Positions 45,841 to 59,885 of a stretch of 64,000 bases of DNA are shown here, in pieces. Every line of letters starts with the position of its first letter. The stretch's first letter is position 1. The stretch lies in contig CAUYLG010044445.1 of the NCBI GenBank assembly GCA_963573385.1, forward strand, positions 1 to 64,000. Direction: 5' to 3'. A program made the translations under genes and the position numbers. The DNA comes from Cacajao melanocephalus. Lineage: Eukaryota; Chordata; Mammalia; Primates; Pitheciidae. The notes beneath the pieces are model-generated. The model was not told the DNA's origin and ran no database searches. It saw nothing but the letters and a program-made list of their open reading frames with translations.

Positions 45841-45981
45841 GTGAAACTACTGGGCCATGGACAGCCACTTAACTGGATTTCTTTAGAGCAAAATGGCCTT
45901 ATGGTAGAACTGCCACAGCTAACCTTTCCTCAGATGCCTTGTAAATGGGGGTGGGCTCTAGCACTAACTAATGTGATCTAA
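45841..45981 (+). CDS. FUCA2: FUCA2 exon 7: C-terminus and stop
   Basis: Acceptor TTAATTTCAG|GTGAAA. It encodes [19 protein letters not shown] and ends ALALTNVI followed by TAA at 45,979-45,981, the same C-terminus as human. The 3' UTR is short (about 210 nt) with an ATTAAA signal at 46,174. Confidence 0.97.
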   Translation: MKLLGHGQPLNWISLEQNGLMVELPQLTFPQMPCKWGWALALTNVI

Positions 45982-46173
45982 AGTACAGCAGAGTGGCTGA
46001 TGCTGCAGTTATGTCTAAGATGAGGAACTATCAGGTGTCTATAATTGTAGGACATGGAGAAAGCAAATGTACAATTGGATAAGAAAAATCAAGTAATTAT
46101 TCTGGCAATTCAGCCTTTTCCCTTTTCCCTGCTAAATTAATGTAACCATTTTAACTCTCCAATGCACTTTTCC

Positions 46174-46179
46174 ATTAAA
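46174..46179 (+). terminator. FUCA2: FUCA2 polyadenylation signal (ATTAAA)
   Basis: ATTAAA, the commonest variant hexamer, lies 193 nt after the stop and is followed by a T-rich stretch with TTGATGTTT. Cleavage is expected at about 46,195. Confidence 0.8.
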
Positions 46180-46257
46180 ATCTCTTCACATTGATGTTTC
46201 CATGTGTGACTCAGAGGTGAGAATTTCTTCATGTTAGAGTAGCTAGGAATTGGTGGT

Positions 46258-47760
46258 ATTGTGGACTGAACTGAAAATTTTATGTTGAAGCCATAACCCC
46301 CAACATGACTGTACAGTTATGAGTCACTTAACGATGGGGATATTTTTAGGGAAACACAATGCTAGTCAATTCTTTGTTGTTGTTGTACCAACATCATAGA
46401 GTGTATTTACACAAACCTAGATGGCATAGCCTACTACACACCTAATCTGTATGCTATATAGACTATTGCTTTAGGCTACAGACATATACAGCATGTTACT
46501 GAATACTGTAGATAATTGTAACACAATGGTATTTGTGTATCTAAACATATGGAAACACAGAGAAGGTACAGTGAAAATTCTGTAAAAAATGGTGCACCTG
46601 TATAGGGCACTTAGAATGAATGGAGCTTACAGAACTGGAAGTTGCTCTGGGTGAGTCAGTGAGTGAGTGGTGAGTGAATGTGAAGGCCTAGGACATTATT
46701 AAACACTACCATAGACTTTATAAATACTGTTACACTGTATTTATAAAAAACATTTTTCTTCAATAATAAATTTATGTAAGCTTACTGTAACTTTATAAAC
46801 TTTTAAGTTTTTAAAACCTTTTTGGCTCTTTTGTAATAACACTTGGCTTATAACATAATCTCATTGTGCAAATGTACAAAAATATTTTCTTTCTTTATAT
46901 TCTTATGCTATAAGCTTTTTTCTACTTTTAAAATTTTTAATTTTTTACTTTTACAGAAACACACACATTAGCCTAGGCCTAAACGGGGTCAGGATTATCA
47001 ATGTCACTGTCTTCCACTTCTACATCTTGTCCTGCTTAGGTTTTCAGGGGCAAAAACCCATGGAGCTGTCATCTCCTATAACAACTCCTTCTAAAATATC
47101 TCCTGATGGACATGCCTTACATTGTTTCACAGTTAACTTTTTTTTTTTAAGTAGGAGTACACTCTAAAATGACAAAATGTATACTATAGCAATACATAAA
47201 CCAGTAACTTAGCTGTTTATTATTAAGTATTATGTACCTTACATCATTTTGTGTGCTAGGTTTTTATATGACTGGCAGCACAGTAGGTTTGTTTACGCCA
47301 GCATCACCATAAACAACATGATTAACGCGTTGTGCTACCTTATGATGGCTATAATGTCACTAGGTGATAGGCATTTTTAGCTCCATTATAATTGCGTGGC
47401 ACCACCAATTTATACGCAGTCCACTACTGACTGAAAAGTTGTTATGCGGTACATGGCTATATTAGGAAATAGGGCCTTTAAAGAAGTAAGTAAGGTTAAG
47501 TGAGGTCATAAGGAGGGGAACCTAAAGCCAATAGGACTGATGTCCTTATAAGAAGAGGAAGACACACCAGGGATACAAGTGCACAGAGGAAAGGCCATAT
47601 AAAGACAGCGAGAAGGTGCCATCTGCAAGTCAAGAAGTCTTTGAAGAAACCAAATCTGCTGACACCTTAATCTTGGATTTTCAGCTTCCAGAAGTGTGAG
47701 AAAATAAATTTCTGTTGCTTAAGCTACTAAGGTTGTGTTTTCCATTCCCATTTGCTGCAA
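46258..47760 (+). mobile_element. MLT1/MST-like LTR split by a Tigger-like transposon
   Basis: GTGGACTGAACTGAAAATTT and GTTGAAGCCATAACCCCCAA before the insert, then GGAAATAGGGCCTTTAAAG, TCCTTATAAGAAGAGGAAGA, AGCTTCCAGAAGTGTGAGAA after it form one LTR. Confidence 0.75.
46314..47459. mobile_element. Tigger-like (pogo) DNA transposon
   Basis: Left end CAGTTATGAGTCACTTAACG and right end (reverse complement) TAGCCATGTACCGCATAACA are inverted repeats, each bordered by TA, the target of Tc1/mariner elements. Internal landmarks: AACATCATAGAGTGTATTTA, TGTGTATCTAAACATATGG. Subfamily not assigned. Confidence 0.8.
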
Positions 47761-47794
47761 TGTATGTTTATCAAAGGCTGTTTGAGTTTGTGAC

Positions 47795-48243
47795 TATAGT
47801 GGGTCAAATAGTTTATGTCCCCTGGAATGTCCCCAACAATTTATGTCCACCTGGAACCTCAAAATGTATTCTCACTTGAAAATTGTGTCTTTGCAGATGT
47901 AATAGGTAAGTATTAGATAAGGTCATATTGGATATGGGTAGGTTCTCAATCCAATGAGAGTATCCTTATAAATGACAGAAAAAGACACAGAGACAGAAGG
48001 CCATGTGATGACTAGGCAGATACTGGAGTTATGCTGCTGTGAGCCAAGGAATGCATGGGGCCACCACAAACTGAAAGAGGCAAGAAGTACTGGAAGGATC
48101 TTCCATAGAGCTTTCAGAGGGAGCATGGGCCTGCTGACACCCTGATTTTGGATTTCTAGCCACCAGAAGTGTGAGAGAATAAATTTAAGCCACTTACTGA
48201 GTGATAATTTGTTACAGCAGCTCTAGGAAACTATAACAGTTAC
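47795..48243 (+). mobile_element. second MaLR-type LTR (MLT1-like)
   Basis: TTGTGTCTTTGCAGATGTAA, AATGAGAGTATCCTTATAAA, TTTCTAGCCACCAGAAGTGT and the end CTCTAGGAAACTATAACAG. Same orientation as the preceding LTR. Confidence 0.7.
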
Positions 48244-48527
48244 CAAACAAATTGATTGTGTTAGCTGAACTTCTTTTTATGATGATTGTATGAGGCAATG
48301 ACACGAGTGTGAAGTTATAGTTTCTGTGAAAGCCAAGTTAAATACTTTGAAAAGACTAAAGTTTGTTGACTTTAAAAATTAAAAAAAAATAAGCTATTGG
48401 TTAATTGTGGGCGAAACTGTTCTAAAAGATTGGAGGAAAATATAGTAAAAATTTTCAAAAATTCTGCATCTCTGGTTCACACTTACGTAATGTAATGCAT
48501 GTAATTTGTACGAGAAAGATAATTAGA

Positions 48528-48610
48528 GCCGGGTGCAGTAGCTCCAGCTTGTAAACCCAGCTACTTGAGAGGCTGAGGTGGGAGGATCTTGAGGCCAGGA
48601 ATTCAAGAAA
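48528..48610 (+). mobile_element. Alu left-arm fragment
   Basis: GCCGGGTGCAGTAGCTCCAG to GAGGCCAGGAATTCAAGAAA; short FLAM-like piece. Confidence 0.75.
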
Positions 48611-48906
48611 GACAAGTAGAGAACATCTGTCAGCAGACCTATACGGGAAGGCAGCTATGCTATGCCACTATATCACCAACAGCCCAACTGAGTAGAACTA
48701 CACTAAAAAGTTAGAAAAAACCTGGATCCTATAGTAAATAAGTGACAAATAAAGAATATTTAAAGTTAAAATGTCTATATATGTATTTATGACACCCTGA
48801 TTTAAATCACTTTTTAGATTAACCAAACAACTCAAGGTTTCTGATGAGAGGGCTCCTGCCGTACTATTAGGAGGCAAACTTGTACTATCTAAGACCAATT
48901 AACCTT

Positions 48907-49038
48907 ATTTTTATATTTATTTATTTATTTTTTTGGGACAGAATCTTGCTCTATCATCCAGGCTGGAGTGCAGTGGTATGATCTCAGTTCACTGCAACCT
49001 CTGCCTCCCGGGTTCAAGCAATTATCCTGCCTCAGCTT
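48907..49038 (-). mobile_element. Alu fragment (3' arm)
   Basis: (TTTA)n tail then GGGACAGAATCTTGCTCTAT to CTGCCTCAGCTT; truncated. Confidence 0.88.
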
Positions 49039-49340
49039 AAGCTTTAAATACATGTGGTTTTTACCTTGTCATCTCCTCCACTGCCACAATTATACAGATG
49101 CATATGATTCCAGGTCATAATTTTCAGCTGATCAAATTTGTATCCTTACAAGGCCATACCTGTTTAGTTTCACATTTTCCCTGGAAGAAATCCTGGGTTA
49201 ATTTTGTTGGAAGAGATGTGTGCCCATTACACACACATTCCCTAATTTCCCAAAATGCTATTTTTCATTTACCCTATTAAAAATGAGAATATCTCCATAT
49301 TTTGTCAACTTTTGAAAAGAAGCATTTTCCCTCTTTTTAC

Positions 49341-49550
49341 TTTTTTTTTTTTTAGACAGGGTCTCACTCTGTCACTCAGGCTAGAGTGCAGTGGTGTAAT
49401 CATAGCTCACTGCAGCCTTACTGGGCTCAATCGATTCTCCCACCTCATCCCCCCAAGTAGCTGGGACTACAGGCACACACCACCATGCCTGGCTAATTTT
49501 TTTGTATTTTTTTTGTAGAGACAAGGTTTCACCATGTTGCCCAGGCTGGA
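49341..49550 (-). mobile_element. Alu, 5'-truncated, abutting the VDAC1 pseudogene
   Basis: Antisense from the T run to CCCAGGCTGGA, lacking about 80 nt of its 5' end; the retrocopy's tail begins eight bases further on. Confidence 0.92.
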
Positions 49551-49557
49551 CCATTAC

Positions 49558-51310
49558 CTTTTTTTTTTTTTTTAAGATTTCAATATTTTGCTCATTTTTT
49601 TTTAAATTACAGCATTTGAAGGGGAGGATCTAATTCCATACAAAATGGAAGACTCTGAAATGTACCCATTAAACTGCTAAAAAATAAATTGAGTGCTAAG
49701 AATACCACATAATTCCAATTTAGATTCTGAGTGTTGTCACCCTGTGATTATAATCACACAGACTTTTCCAAGCTTATAGCTGGAGCTCCTGGAAGCTATT
49801 TTATACTCTGGTGCAAGGACAATAAAACCACAACTCAGGAAGGAATTGAGTCCTGAATTATTGGCTTCATCACATCCACCCTCTCCACCCCTAAAATAGC
49901 ACAAAAGGAACAGTGACCACACCCTGTAGATCTTTTGGTGTAAAAGAGGTGATGAAGAACTGGGGTGGGAACAGGTCATAACGATCTCTCTAAAAAAGGT
50001 CCCTTTTTGGGCAGCTTGTACACACCATCAAGCAATGAGCCTCTCATCAATCAGGGTTAGGAAACCGAGGTTCGATTCTCAGGAAATCAGTTTCATTCAT
50101 TTACTCAATATGAATTTACAGGGTGCCTACATATTATCAGCTTCCACTTGCAGCCATTTCTAGATAAAAAAGAAACCTGACATCTCTACAGGGGCCACCA
50201 AGTTCCCCAAGTCTACCATTGAAAGGATGTTTTTGGAACTGGGTTTCTTCTGTGCCTCTGAAACACCCTAAAGCTGAATCATCTTTAACCTGGAGGTCAA
50301 ACATGACATTCAGCAGTACTTGCATCCCAGACATACAACATGAAAAGATACACTAAGTTCTGAAGGTAGCTATGCTGCAAAATAATTTAAACAATTCCAC
50401 AGCATTCATTTATGCTTGAAATTCCAGTTCTAGACAAACCTTGTGACCATTAGCACTTGACGTTCTTGCCACCCAGCAGAGCTGACAGTGTCAGTTTGAT
50501 ACCTGGCTTTAGGGTTTGAGTGTATCGTAAACCTATCAGGCTGGAGTTGTTTATTTTAGTGGAGAAATGGGCTTCAGGACTGATCTGATACTTGGCTGCT
50601 ATTCCAAAGTGAGTGTCACTGTTTCCTGCTGTCCAGGGAGACTGACAGCAGTCTCCAACTTCTTGCTCACCTTCTGTTAACTGGAGCCGCCAAACTCTGT
50701 CCTGCCATTCACATTAGTGTGAGGTTGGAATTCATCAGTCTTGTAGCCAACCACAAAGTTACTCTGGGTCACTCAGAACTTTGTGGTCTCAAAATTCACC
50801 TGGTAGCCGGCCAGCCAACCCTCATAATCCAGCACTTAGAGCGCCTCAGACTGAAGGCCCAGCAATGTTCAAATTGACGTCGTAGCCCAAGTTAATGTGC
50901 TCCCACTTGTATCCTGTCTTGATTTTAGCATTTTTTCCCCAAGTGTTAGGGGAGAAGGATGAACGGAAGGTCGGCTTTGGTCCACGTGCAAGCTGATTTT
51001 CCATGGTGCCTAGTGTGTTGTCAGTGTTCCATTTCTTCGTAAATGTCAGGCCATATTCGGTACATCTGTACTTGCTTTCCAGACTGCCTGTTACTTTGGT
51101 GGTCTCAGTGTTGGCTGAGCCTGAGCTTGTAAGTTCCAATCCATTGTCAGATTTTGTTTCAAATCAGGTTATATTAAGCCAAATCCATATCCTCTGGTGA
51201 AGATATGCTTGGCAGATTTGCCAAGATTAGCATACGTGGGTGGCATAGCAATCTTCTGCTCAGAGACAATGCCAGTGGGTTCAGAGGTGTCTATAGTGAG
51301 AGCTGCGGCT
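49558..51310 (-). pseudogene. VDAC1 processed pseudogene (retrocopy)
   Basis: Intronless copy of the mitochondrial porin VDAC1. The coding-equivalent region runs from 51,252 to a retained TAA at 50,410. Translations include [37 protein letters not shown] and [25 protein letters not shown], with VDAC1-specific residues rather than VDAC2/3. It is dead: the initiator is ATT, an in-frame TAA lies at 51,169-51,171, a base is lost soon after, and there are further changes. The long VDAC1 3' UTR follows to about 49,574 and then a poly(A) tail (T run at 49,559-49,573). Flanks CCATTACCT (49,551) and CCACTACCT (51,311) are probable target-site duplications. It may be the human VDAC1P8 orthologue; I am not sure. 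Confidence 0.93.
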
Positions 51311-51325
51311 CCACTACCTATTTTT

Positions 51326-52409
51326 AAAAACATTCTAGACACACACTCCCCAGCATTCAGCTCCAGGCCTAACGAGGCCTTAGAAGAGACTTCATACTTT
51401 ATTTTCTACCTTCTACTGTTCAGCTACATGTTACGTTGGAGGAATATAAAACAATGTCACGGAAAATATATGTCAACATACTAATAATATATAATGATTT
51501 ATTTACTTTTGCCTTAATTACCCTTCTAAATGAAGAATTACAGATGTATTACTAGAGACAATGAATTATTTCTTTTTCAAAAAGTAATGCTGTTTGCTTT
51601 TTCCCAATGAACAAGTTAACAACAACAAAAAAGCACCAAATACATGACCAATTAAAATGAAACTTAAACTAGAATGCTATCTCTTCTGAAACAACAACAA
51701 AAATGCTATGGTATAAACAGCTGAAAAATATTAACTCAACAAAACCATATTTTACTAAAATAGTTTATTGCAATAAGATATTCACTGTATTCAAAATCAA
51801 TACAAAGTAAGTTATTAAAATTATGTACATACAAATGAATAAAACTATGTAATTAGGTAAGTAAACAGCATCAACACAATTTTAGCCTCTAAATCAATAC
51901 ATAACTTTCTAAGGCTTGTTAATAAAACCTTAAAAAATACAGTGAAGAAATAGCAAAGGAAAAATAGCTCATTGTGGTTGTTGAAATTCACTGATTTCCG
52001 TAAGAAGCAAAAAGTCCCCCATCAAAGTATATTTGAGACAAATAATTTATTATTTTGAAGGGTAGCTGGAGAAAAGTCTGATTCACTTCTGTTTACAGCA
52101 GTCTAGGGAATTATGATTAAATAGCGTATTTTTCCAAACTTCATACATCCTAGACCTATGTCCCAAACAGATTTTTCTATGGCATTTCATATTTTATATA
52201 TATATATATATAAAATATATATGTGTATATATATATATAGATATCTATATATATATCTACATTGGTGTTTAGTCAGTTTGGAACTAATGTCCATGTGTAA
52301 CAAATTATTAACAATTCTGATATTTGCACATGTGTACATATGTATGTCCACAAAAACTGGTCTGTTGATGAATCTAAAAAAATATATTAAGATGCCAAAT
52401 AAATTGATT
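51326..52409. other. spacer between VDAC1 pseudogene and PEX3 3' end
   Basis: AT-rich unique sequence with a TA palindromic tract at 52,188-52,262. Confidence 0.5.
52188..52262. repeat. TA-rich palindromic repeat downstream of PEX3
   Basis: Runs of TA broken by AAA, TGTG and GATATC; strongly self-complementary. Confidence 0.9.
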
Positions 52410-52427
52410 TCATTATGAAATGAAGAC

Positions 52428-52433
52428 TTTTAT
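52428..52433 (-). terminator. PEX3: PEX3 polyadenylation signal (AATAAA)
   Basis: TTTATT on the plus strand, i.e. AATAAA on the minus strand, 114 nt past the PEX3 stop. Cleavage would fall at about 52,410. Some 150 bp further is a long TA-rich palindromic tract. Confidence 0.8.
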
Positions 52434-52546
52434 TAAGAATATATTTTTATCAGGCATTTTATAACAAATTGTTACTCTAGGTATAGGTGATTCATCCAGT
52501 GTTTTTTAAAAAGTAAATCCCACTGTAGTTTTTCTTGAAGGAAATA

Positions 52547-52630
52547 TCATTTCTCCAGTTGTAGAGGGGTACTAAAAGCTTCGTACACATTAGCAGCAAA
52601 GTCTTTCACTTGCTCCATTGTCAACAGATC
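52547..52630 (-). CDS. PEX3: PEX3 last coding exon (exon 12)
   Basis: Minus-strand acceptor CTTTGCTAG|GATCTG; 27 codons DLLTMEQVKDFAANVYEAF, STPLQLEK then TGA (52,547-52,549). The C-terminus in human, from memory, reads TPQQLEK, so one Gln is Leu here (CTA for CAA). The 3' UTR continues about 135 nt to the AATAAA at 52,428-52,433. Confidence 0.97.
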   Translation of the reverse strand, partial: DLLTMEQVKDFAANVYEAFSTPLQLEK

Positions 52631-54743
52631 CTAGCAAAGATGACAATATAACATTACAGTTTGCAAAAGGTATAGATAATTGGAATTAATTTCTGCAATC
52701 AAGCAATGAATTCAGCTCTAAGTTTTGTGGTAAAGGCCAAGAAGCAAACCATTTAAGAAAATGAGTAGTTTTTCTTGTAATAAATTCTAAAAGATAGCTA
52801 TTATTTAGGTTCTTATATAAGGGATGGTGGTATCATAAGCGTTCAAGAGTCACTTTGGGGAAAAAAAAACCAAATAGTCTTCAAATGAGTTTTTGTGTAG
52901 GTTTAGTGCTAGATAAGTGTCTGTTGAAAAATATAAGAGTAAAGGTACTTTTGCTGGAAGCTGACATAACATGGTTAAGGGCATATTATTTTCTGGAAGA
53001 TCTAACATATGATATGTATATATGTAGTATGTATACACGCATACATGAACCACAATATACACTATAGTGTAAGGGGTCTTAACACCGCAAGGGATTTGTG
53101 AATGTAAAGACAAGAAAAAAATCACATCTTCATTTTCATTAACTTCTAACCAAAATTTCATCTCTCTTTCAATTATGAATGTAGGCAATAAATTCAAGTA
53201 TGAATGTAGGCAATAAATTATGACATTAGCAGATTGTATGACTTTGTCTTCAATAGAAATCATAGACATTTTCATATTATGTGAAGTTATTAGAACTCTC
53301 ATTATATCTTGATTTAATGCATGAATAAAGAGGCAATATTGCTACATCATAAATCTTGAAAACTATACATAATTGGTTTCCTTTACAATATTATCTATTT
53401 TATTGTATGCACTTATAAATATTGTTCTGAGAAGGGGTCCACAGGCTTCACCGGACTGTGAAAGGGTCGATGACAGCAAAGGTTGAAAGCCTCTGAGGGT
53501 ATAAGAGAAATATGAAGTAAACCTGGTCCTTATGATCTCTGTTTCTTAAGTATCAGCAAATCCAAGTGAGGCTTAGGCATGTCCTAATCTCAATCAATTC
53601 ATGGTTAAATTATCTCATCAGAGAAGCTGATGTTATTTAGTTTCAAGTATTCAGTCTGTGTTCAATGAAACATAGGTTTAGATCAATGTTTCTCAAACCA
53701 GGATTTGTAGACATGCTTTCAGAGTCCAAGAATTTGAGGGGAAATTTTGTGTTTTGATTTCTAGGACCGTGTAAAATAAAACTCAAACACATTCTGGATT
53801 ATTTGGAAGATAAAACATATAAACTACTATTGTTCCTGATTTTAGGGTATTTGTTTATATTTATGTTCTTATTGGCTTTAAATAGCATTACTTTAAGTGT
53901 CTTGTGCTGATGAGAAATGAACAGAGGTAGAAAATCTTTCAAATAAAGGCCAAATCATGTAAATCACATGATACAAATGAAGATTTCAGAACAGTTACAG
54001 TAGATTAAAAAAAATACTAGCAAGTCAGCTTTAGAAAATGCAGGCTGAATGCTCAACAGCATGAACAGTAGCAGACAGGTCCACGTTCACTTTGGCACGA
54101 CGAATTATTAATAGTAGCCATCAGCCATATTATAGTACTATCTGTTTGTTTTTCATAGTTTAGATTCTACTTAATATAAGTGCTTTGGTTTTGAGTTACA
54201 AAAAAGCTCTAATCTTAAGGAGCTTATTGAGTTTTTAATTTATAAACTAAAAATGATTTAAACCCTGGAGGACTGCGATATATGTGTGTATATATGTATG
54301 TGAGGTGTATGGACAAATCTGAGCAACACTACCATTGTAGTGCAAAAGCAGCCATAAACAACACATAAACCAGTGGGCATGCTGTCACCCAATACAACTC
54401 ACAAAAGTTGGTGGTTGGCTGGATTTAGCTCATAGGTCATAGTTAGTTTATACTAGCTTTATAATAAAGAGTGAGTTCAATCTGTTCAAATACTGTATCC
54501 TGATGCAGCTTCCAGGATGTTTTCAGTAGTCTGAGATAAAAATTATGTATCATAGGGTTGGTTCAGACTCATAAAAGCTTTTTCCTTATGTTATCTGAAA
54601 GCCATTCAAAATAATTTATCTCCTGCTTATGTTATTTGAAAGCTATTTGAATATAATTTGAAAAACTACCTCTCTCAATTGTTTTCTGATTTTCCCATTT
54701 ACTAACTTTACCAACTATACTACCATCCTAGTATCTTCTATGA
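52631..54743. other. PEX3 intron 11, unassigned
   Basis: A 25-bp tandem duplication (TATGAATGTAGGCAATAAAT at 53,174 and 53,199) and otherwise unique AT-rich sequence. A 150-codon minus-strand open frame at 52,850-53,302 shows no gene features. Confidence 0.5.
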
Positions 54744-54956
54744 CAAGGGTCAGCAAAGTATGGTCTGCAGGCCAAACCCACTGCTGCCTGTTTTTGTATA
54801 TAAGTTTTATTGAAACAGCCACACTCTTTTGTTCATGTATGTTTCTGACTGCTTTCATACTGCCAGAGAGAGTTGAGCAGTTTCCGCAGAGAATGTGTAT
54901 GTTACATAAAGCCTAAAACATGTACTATCTGGCCCTGTAGAGTTTGCCAACCTCTG
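54744..54956. mobile_element. hAT-type nonautonomous DNA transposon
   Basis: Left end CAAGGGTCAGCAAAGT and right end (reverse complement) CAGAGGTTGGCAAACT are inverted repeats; internal GTTTTATTGAAACAGCCACA and TACTATCTGGCCCTGTAGAG. TTCTATGA before and TTCTATAG after fit the 8-bp target site of hAT elements. Confidence 0.85.
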
Positions 54957-57400
<2,444 letters not shown>

Positions 57401-57409
57401 GCCAAACAG

Positions 57410-58600
57410 ATTCCAAGCTGAGCATTATCTCTTGCCTGGACTACAGCAATAACTTCCTAACTTGTTAAAGCTCAATAAACATTTGTTGGATGCATAAATA
57501 AATACATGTATGTATCACTGTATGTATGTGATGTAATGACTTAATCAAGACTCATTTTTGTGTTGGGCTTGTAGATTTAGTCTTATTACATTAAACATGA
57601 CATCTCATACATTTCAACCTAGGGCTGCACTCAAAATTTCCTTTTAAATATTATGCAAATGTTGAAACTAAGGTGTACAACCAGTATGCTATGCTGAGAT
57701 TTGAGGCAATGCTTAAAAAAGAATAAAGGAGGTGGGGAGATCTATGTATTCTTGAGGGAAGAAGGCATTACTTTTTTTCATGGTGTCTTTGTAGCATTTT
57801 TCAAAATCTATCATGATTTCGATTACTTGATTGCTTTCTCTCCCCCTCACAATCATGCAAGCTCCATGAGGTTAGATACCATGTCTATCTTATGCACTGT
57901 ATTGTTCCAGCACATAGCGAAGGGTCTGGTGTACAGTGGACACCCAATACATACTTGTTGAATTGATTAATAAGTCTTCATTCGTACATTGCTGTGTCCT
58001 GCACCAATCCCCATTTCCCCAGTTCCTTCTCCACAATGCAGTCAAAGAAATCCTACAATGTAAATTCCATCACACCACTCTCCTGCTCAAAACTCTCCAG
58101 CGGCCTTCCAGTGTTCCCAGATGACAGCCACCAGAAAGAATACAATTTGTATTTAACAACACTCCCAAGCTTTCACTGCAAACTGAATGGATCTGTTTCC
58201 GGCTTTGTCTGACACCACTCTTTTCCTAGTTCTATGTGTTCAGCTACCATGCCAGCCCCTTTACAGGTCTTAAAATGTACTTTGGTTGTCCTGTGGCTTC
58301 AAAACCTTTGTCCTGTGGCTTCTGCCCAGAATGTCAACTGCCCTACTGCAGTCTAGGGAAATATTTAATAGCTTCCAATCTTAGTTCTCAGGTCAAATTA
58401 TTTCCTTAGGAAAACTGCTTGACTGTCCACTTTTGTTTAAATTTTTCTATTATATGTTTGGTGTTCTTCTCCTTTATAACACTTCTCATAGTCTATACAA
58501 TTATATTTACTATTTCCTCCACTAGATTGTAAGATCCATGGGGACAGAAACCTAGTACAGTGCCTGATTCATAGCACATGTTCAATAAATCTTAGATGAA
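57410..58600 (+). mobile_element. L2 remnants carrying the PEX3 exon copy
   Basis: TCTTGCCTGGACTACAGCAA (57,431), a 3' end near 57,960 (ATACATACTTGTTGAATTG), then CACTCTCCTGCTCAAAACTC (58,076) and the terminal TTCATAGCACATGTTCAATA (58,569). The L2 body between about 58,120 and 58,200 is replaced by PEX3 sequence. Confidence 0.65.
58121..58196 (-). pseudogene. partial duplicate of PEX3 exon 11/intron 11 boundary
   Basis: Matches 56,437-56,528 in the same orientation: 58,136-58,174 copies 56,437-56,475 (intron 11 start) with two mismatches, and 58,175-58,196 copies 56,507-56,528 (inside exon 11) perfectly. The 31 bp between (56,476-56,506), which hold the donor and the last 24 exon bases, are missing, with TTTC repeated at the deletion ends. 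Upstream similarity extends loosely to 58,121. The copy replaces a similar length of an L2 element. No acceptor is attached, so it is not an exon. Confidence 0.85.
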
Positions 58601-59689
58601 CAGACAAATTGGCCATTTCCATCTGTTCTTTTTGTGAATTATCTGTGTCTTTGATGCACATTTTCCTTCTAAGAAATAAAATGTTTCTTTCCTTAGGTGT
58701 TTCCTTCCTTAATTTATGTGCAAAAGTTCTGTATTTAATGCCATTACACTCATGTATGATATAATATATATTGCAAATATTTCCCCCTATATATTTGCAT
58801 TTAATATTAATGATAAAGCTTATAAAAGCTTGTTTGATCTATAAGTTAAAAAAATTATACAGTCAAACCTATCCTTTTCTTTATTATATAAAGTTCTTTA
58901 CTTTCATTCTTAGAAGTACATTCTCCATCTTGAGGTCATGTCAAGATTCACCTGTTTTTGATCAGTTCATTTGTCTTTACTTGGTATATTTAAATGTTTA
59001 AACCTCCTGAATTTTATTTGTCATTGTAAAATGACTAATTGTTATTTGTCTTACCAATATTTACTTAATAATAAATCTATTTCCCACAATCATTACTAAT
59101 ATCCTATATTTTTTTAGAGTTACTTCTGGATTTTATATTCTATTCCACTGACTTATCTATTCTTTTACGAATAAAATTATTTTAATAATTATACCTTATA
59201 TTACATATTATACAGAGAAAGCATATTTGTTGCTCTTCTTTTCCAACAATTGCTTAAACATTCTCACTCCATTATTCCTCTAGATTACCTTTATTAGCAT
59301 TTGTCAGGTTTAAGATGAAAAAAGCAACCATCCTACAATCCCCAATAGAATTTTGATTATATTTATAGAGTAATTTTGGAAAGCTAATTTTACACTTTTT
59401 AGTTGATTCTGTTGAGTTTCTAAGTATAAAGTCTGTCACCTTCATATAACAACAGCTTTTTCTTCTCCCTTTTCAAAATTGATATCATTTTTAAAGATTG
59501 CATGAGTTTAACTTAGAAAACCAACAGTCAACTAACAGTTTATTCAGATGGTAAGTACTCTCAGTAAATTGTCTGTTTTCCTTCTTTTCTCACTGTCCAA
59601 CAGTAAAAGTTACCTATTTTCAAGATATAAGTATATTAAAAAATCAATAGCTTTCCTGAATTGGATCTCAAAATTGGTCTTCTCCTAGC

Positions 59690-59807
59690 CTTACCACATT
59701 AGATAGAATAATAGAATGATGCTGAATAATCTGCCAACAGTGACCAATCTTACCATATTAGACAGAATAACAGGATAATGCTGAATAATCTGTCAATAGT
59801 GACCATC
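59690..59807 (+). repeat. tandem duplication, 59-bp unit, two copies
   Basis: CTTACCACATTAGATAGAAT (59,690) and CTTACCATATTAGACAGAAT (59,749); both end AGTGACCA. About eight differences. Confidence 0.93.
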
Positions 59808-59885
59808 TTTATACTGTTTTTGAATTTAATGGAAATCATTCTAGTTTTACTATGAAGTATATTTGCTTTTGATTTCAAATATTCT

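Noticed and set aside
50846..51139. Intact small VDAC-like gene
   Set aside because: Only a 97-codon remnant stays open; stop codons, a lost start and frame shifts together with a poly(A) tail show a processed pseudogene.
52850..53302. 150-codon minus-strand frame in PEX3 intron 11
   Set aside because: Crosses a tandem duplication, lies wholly within an intron and has no recognisable domain.
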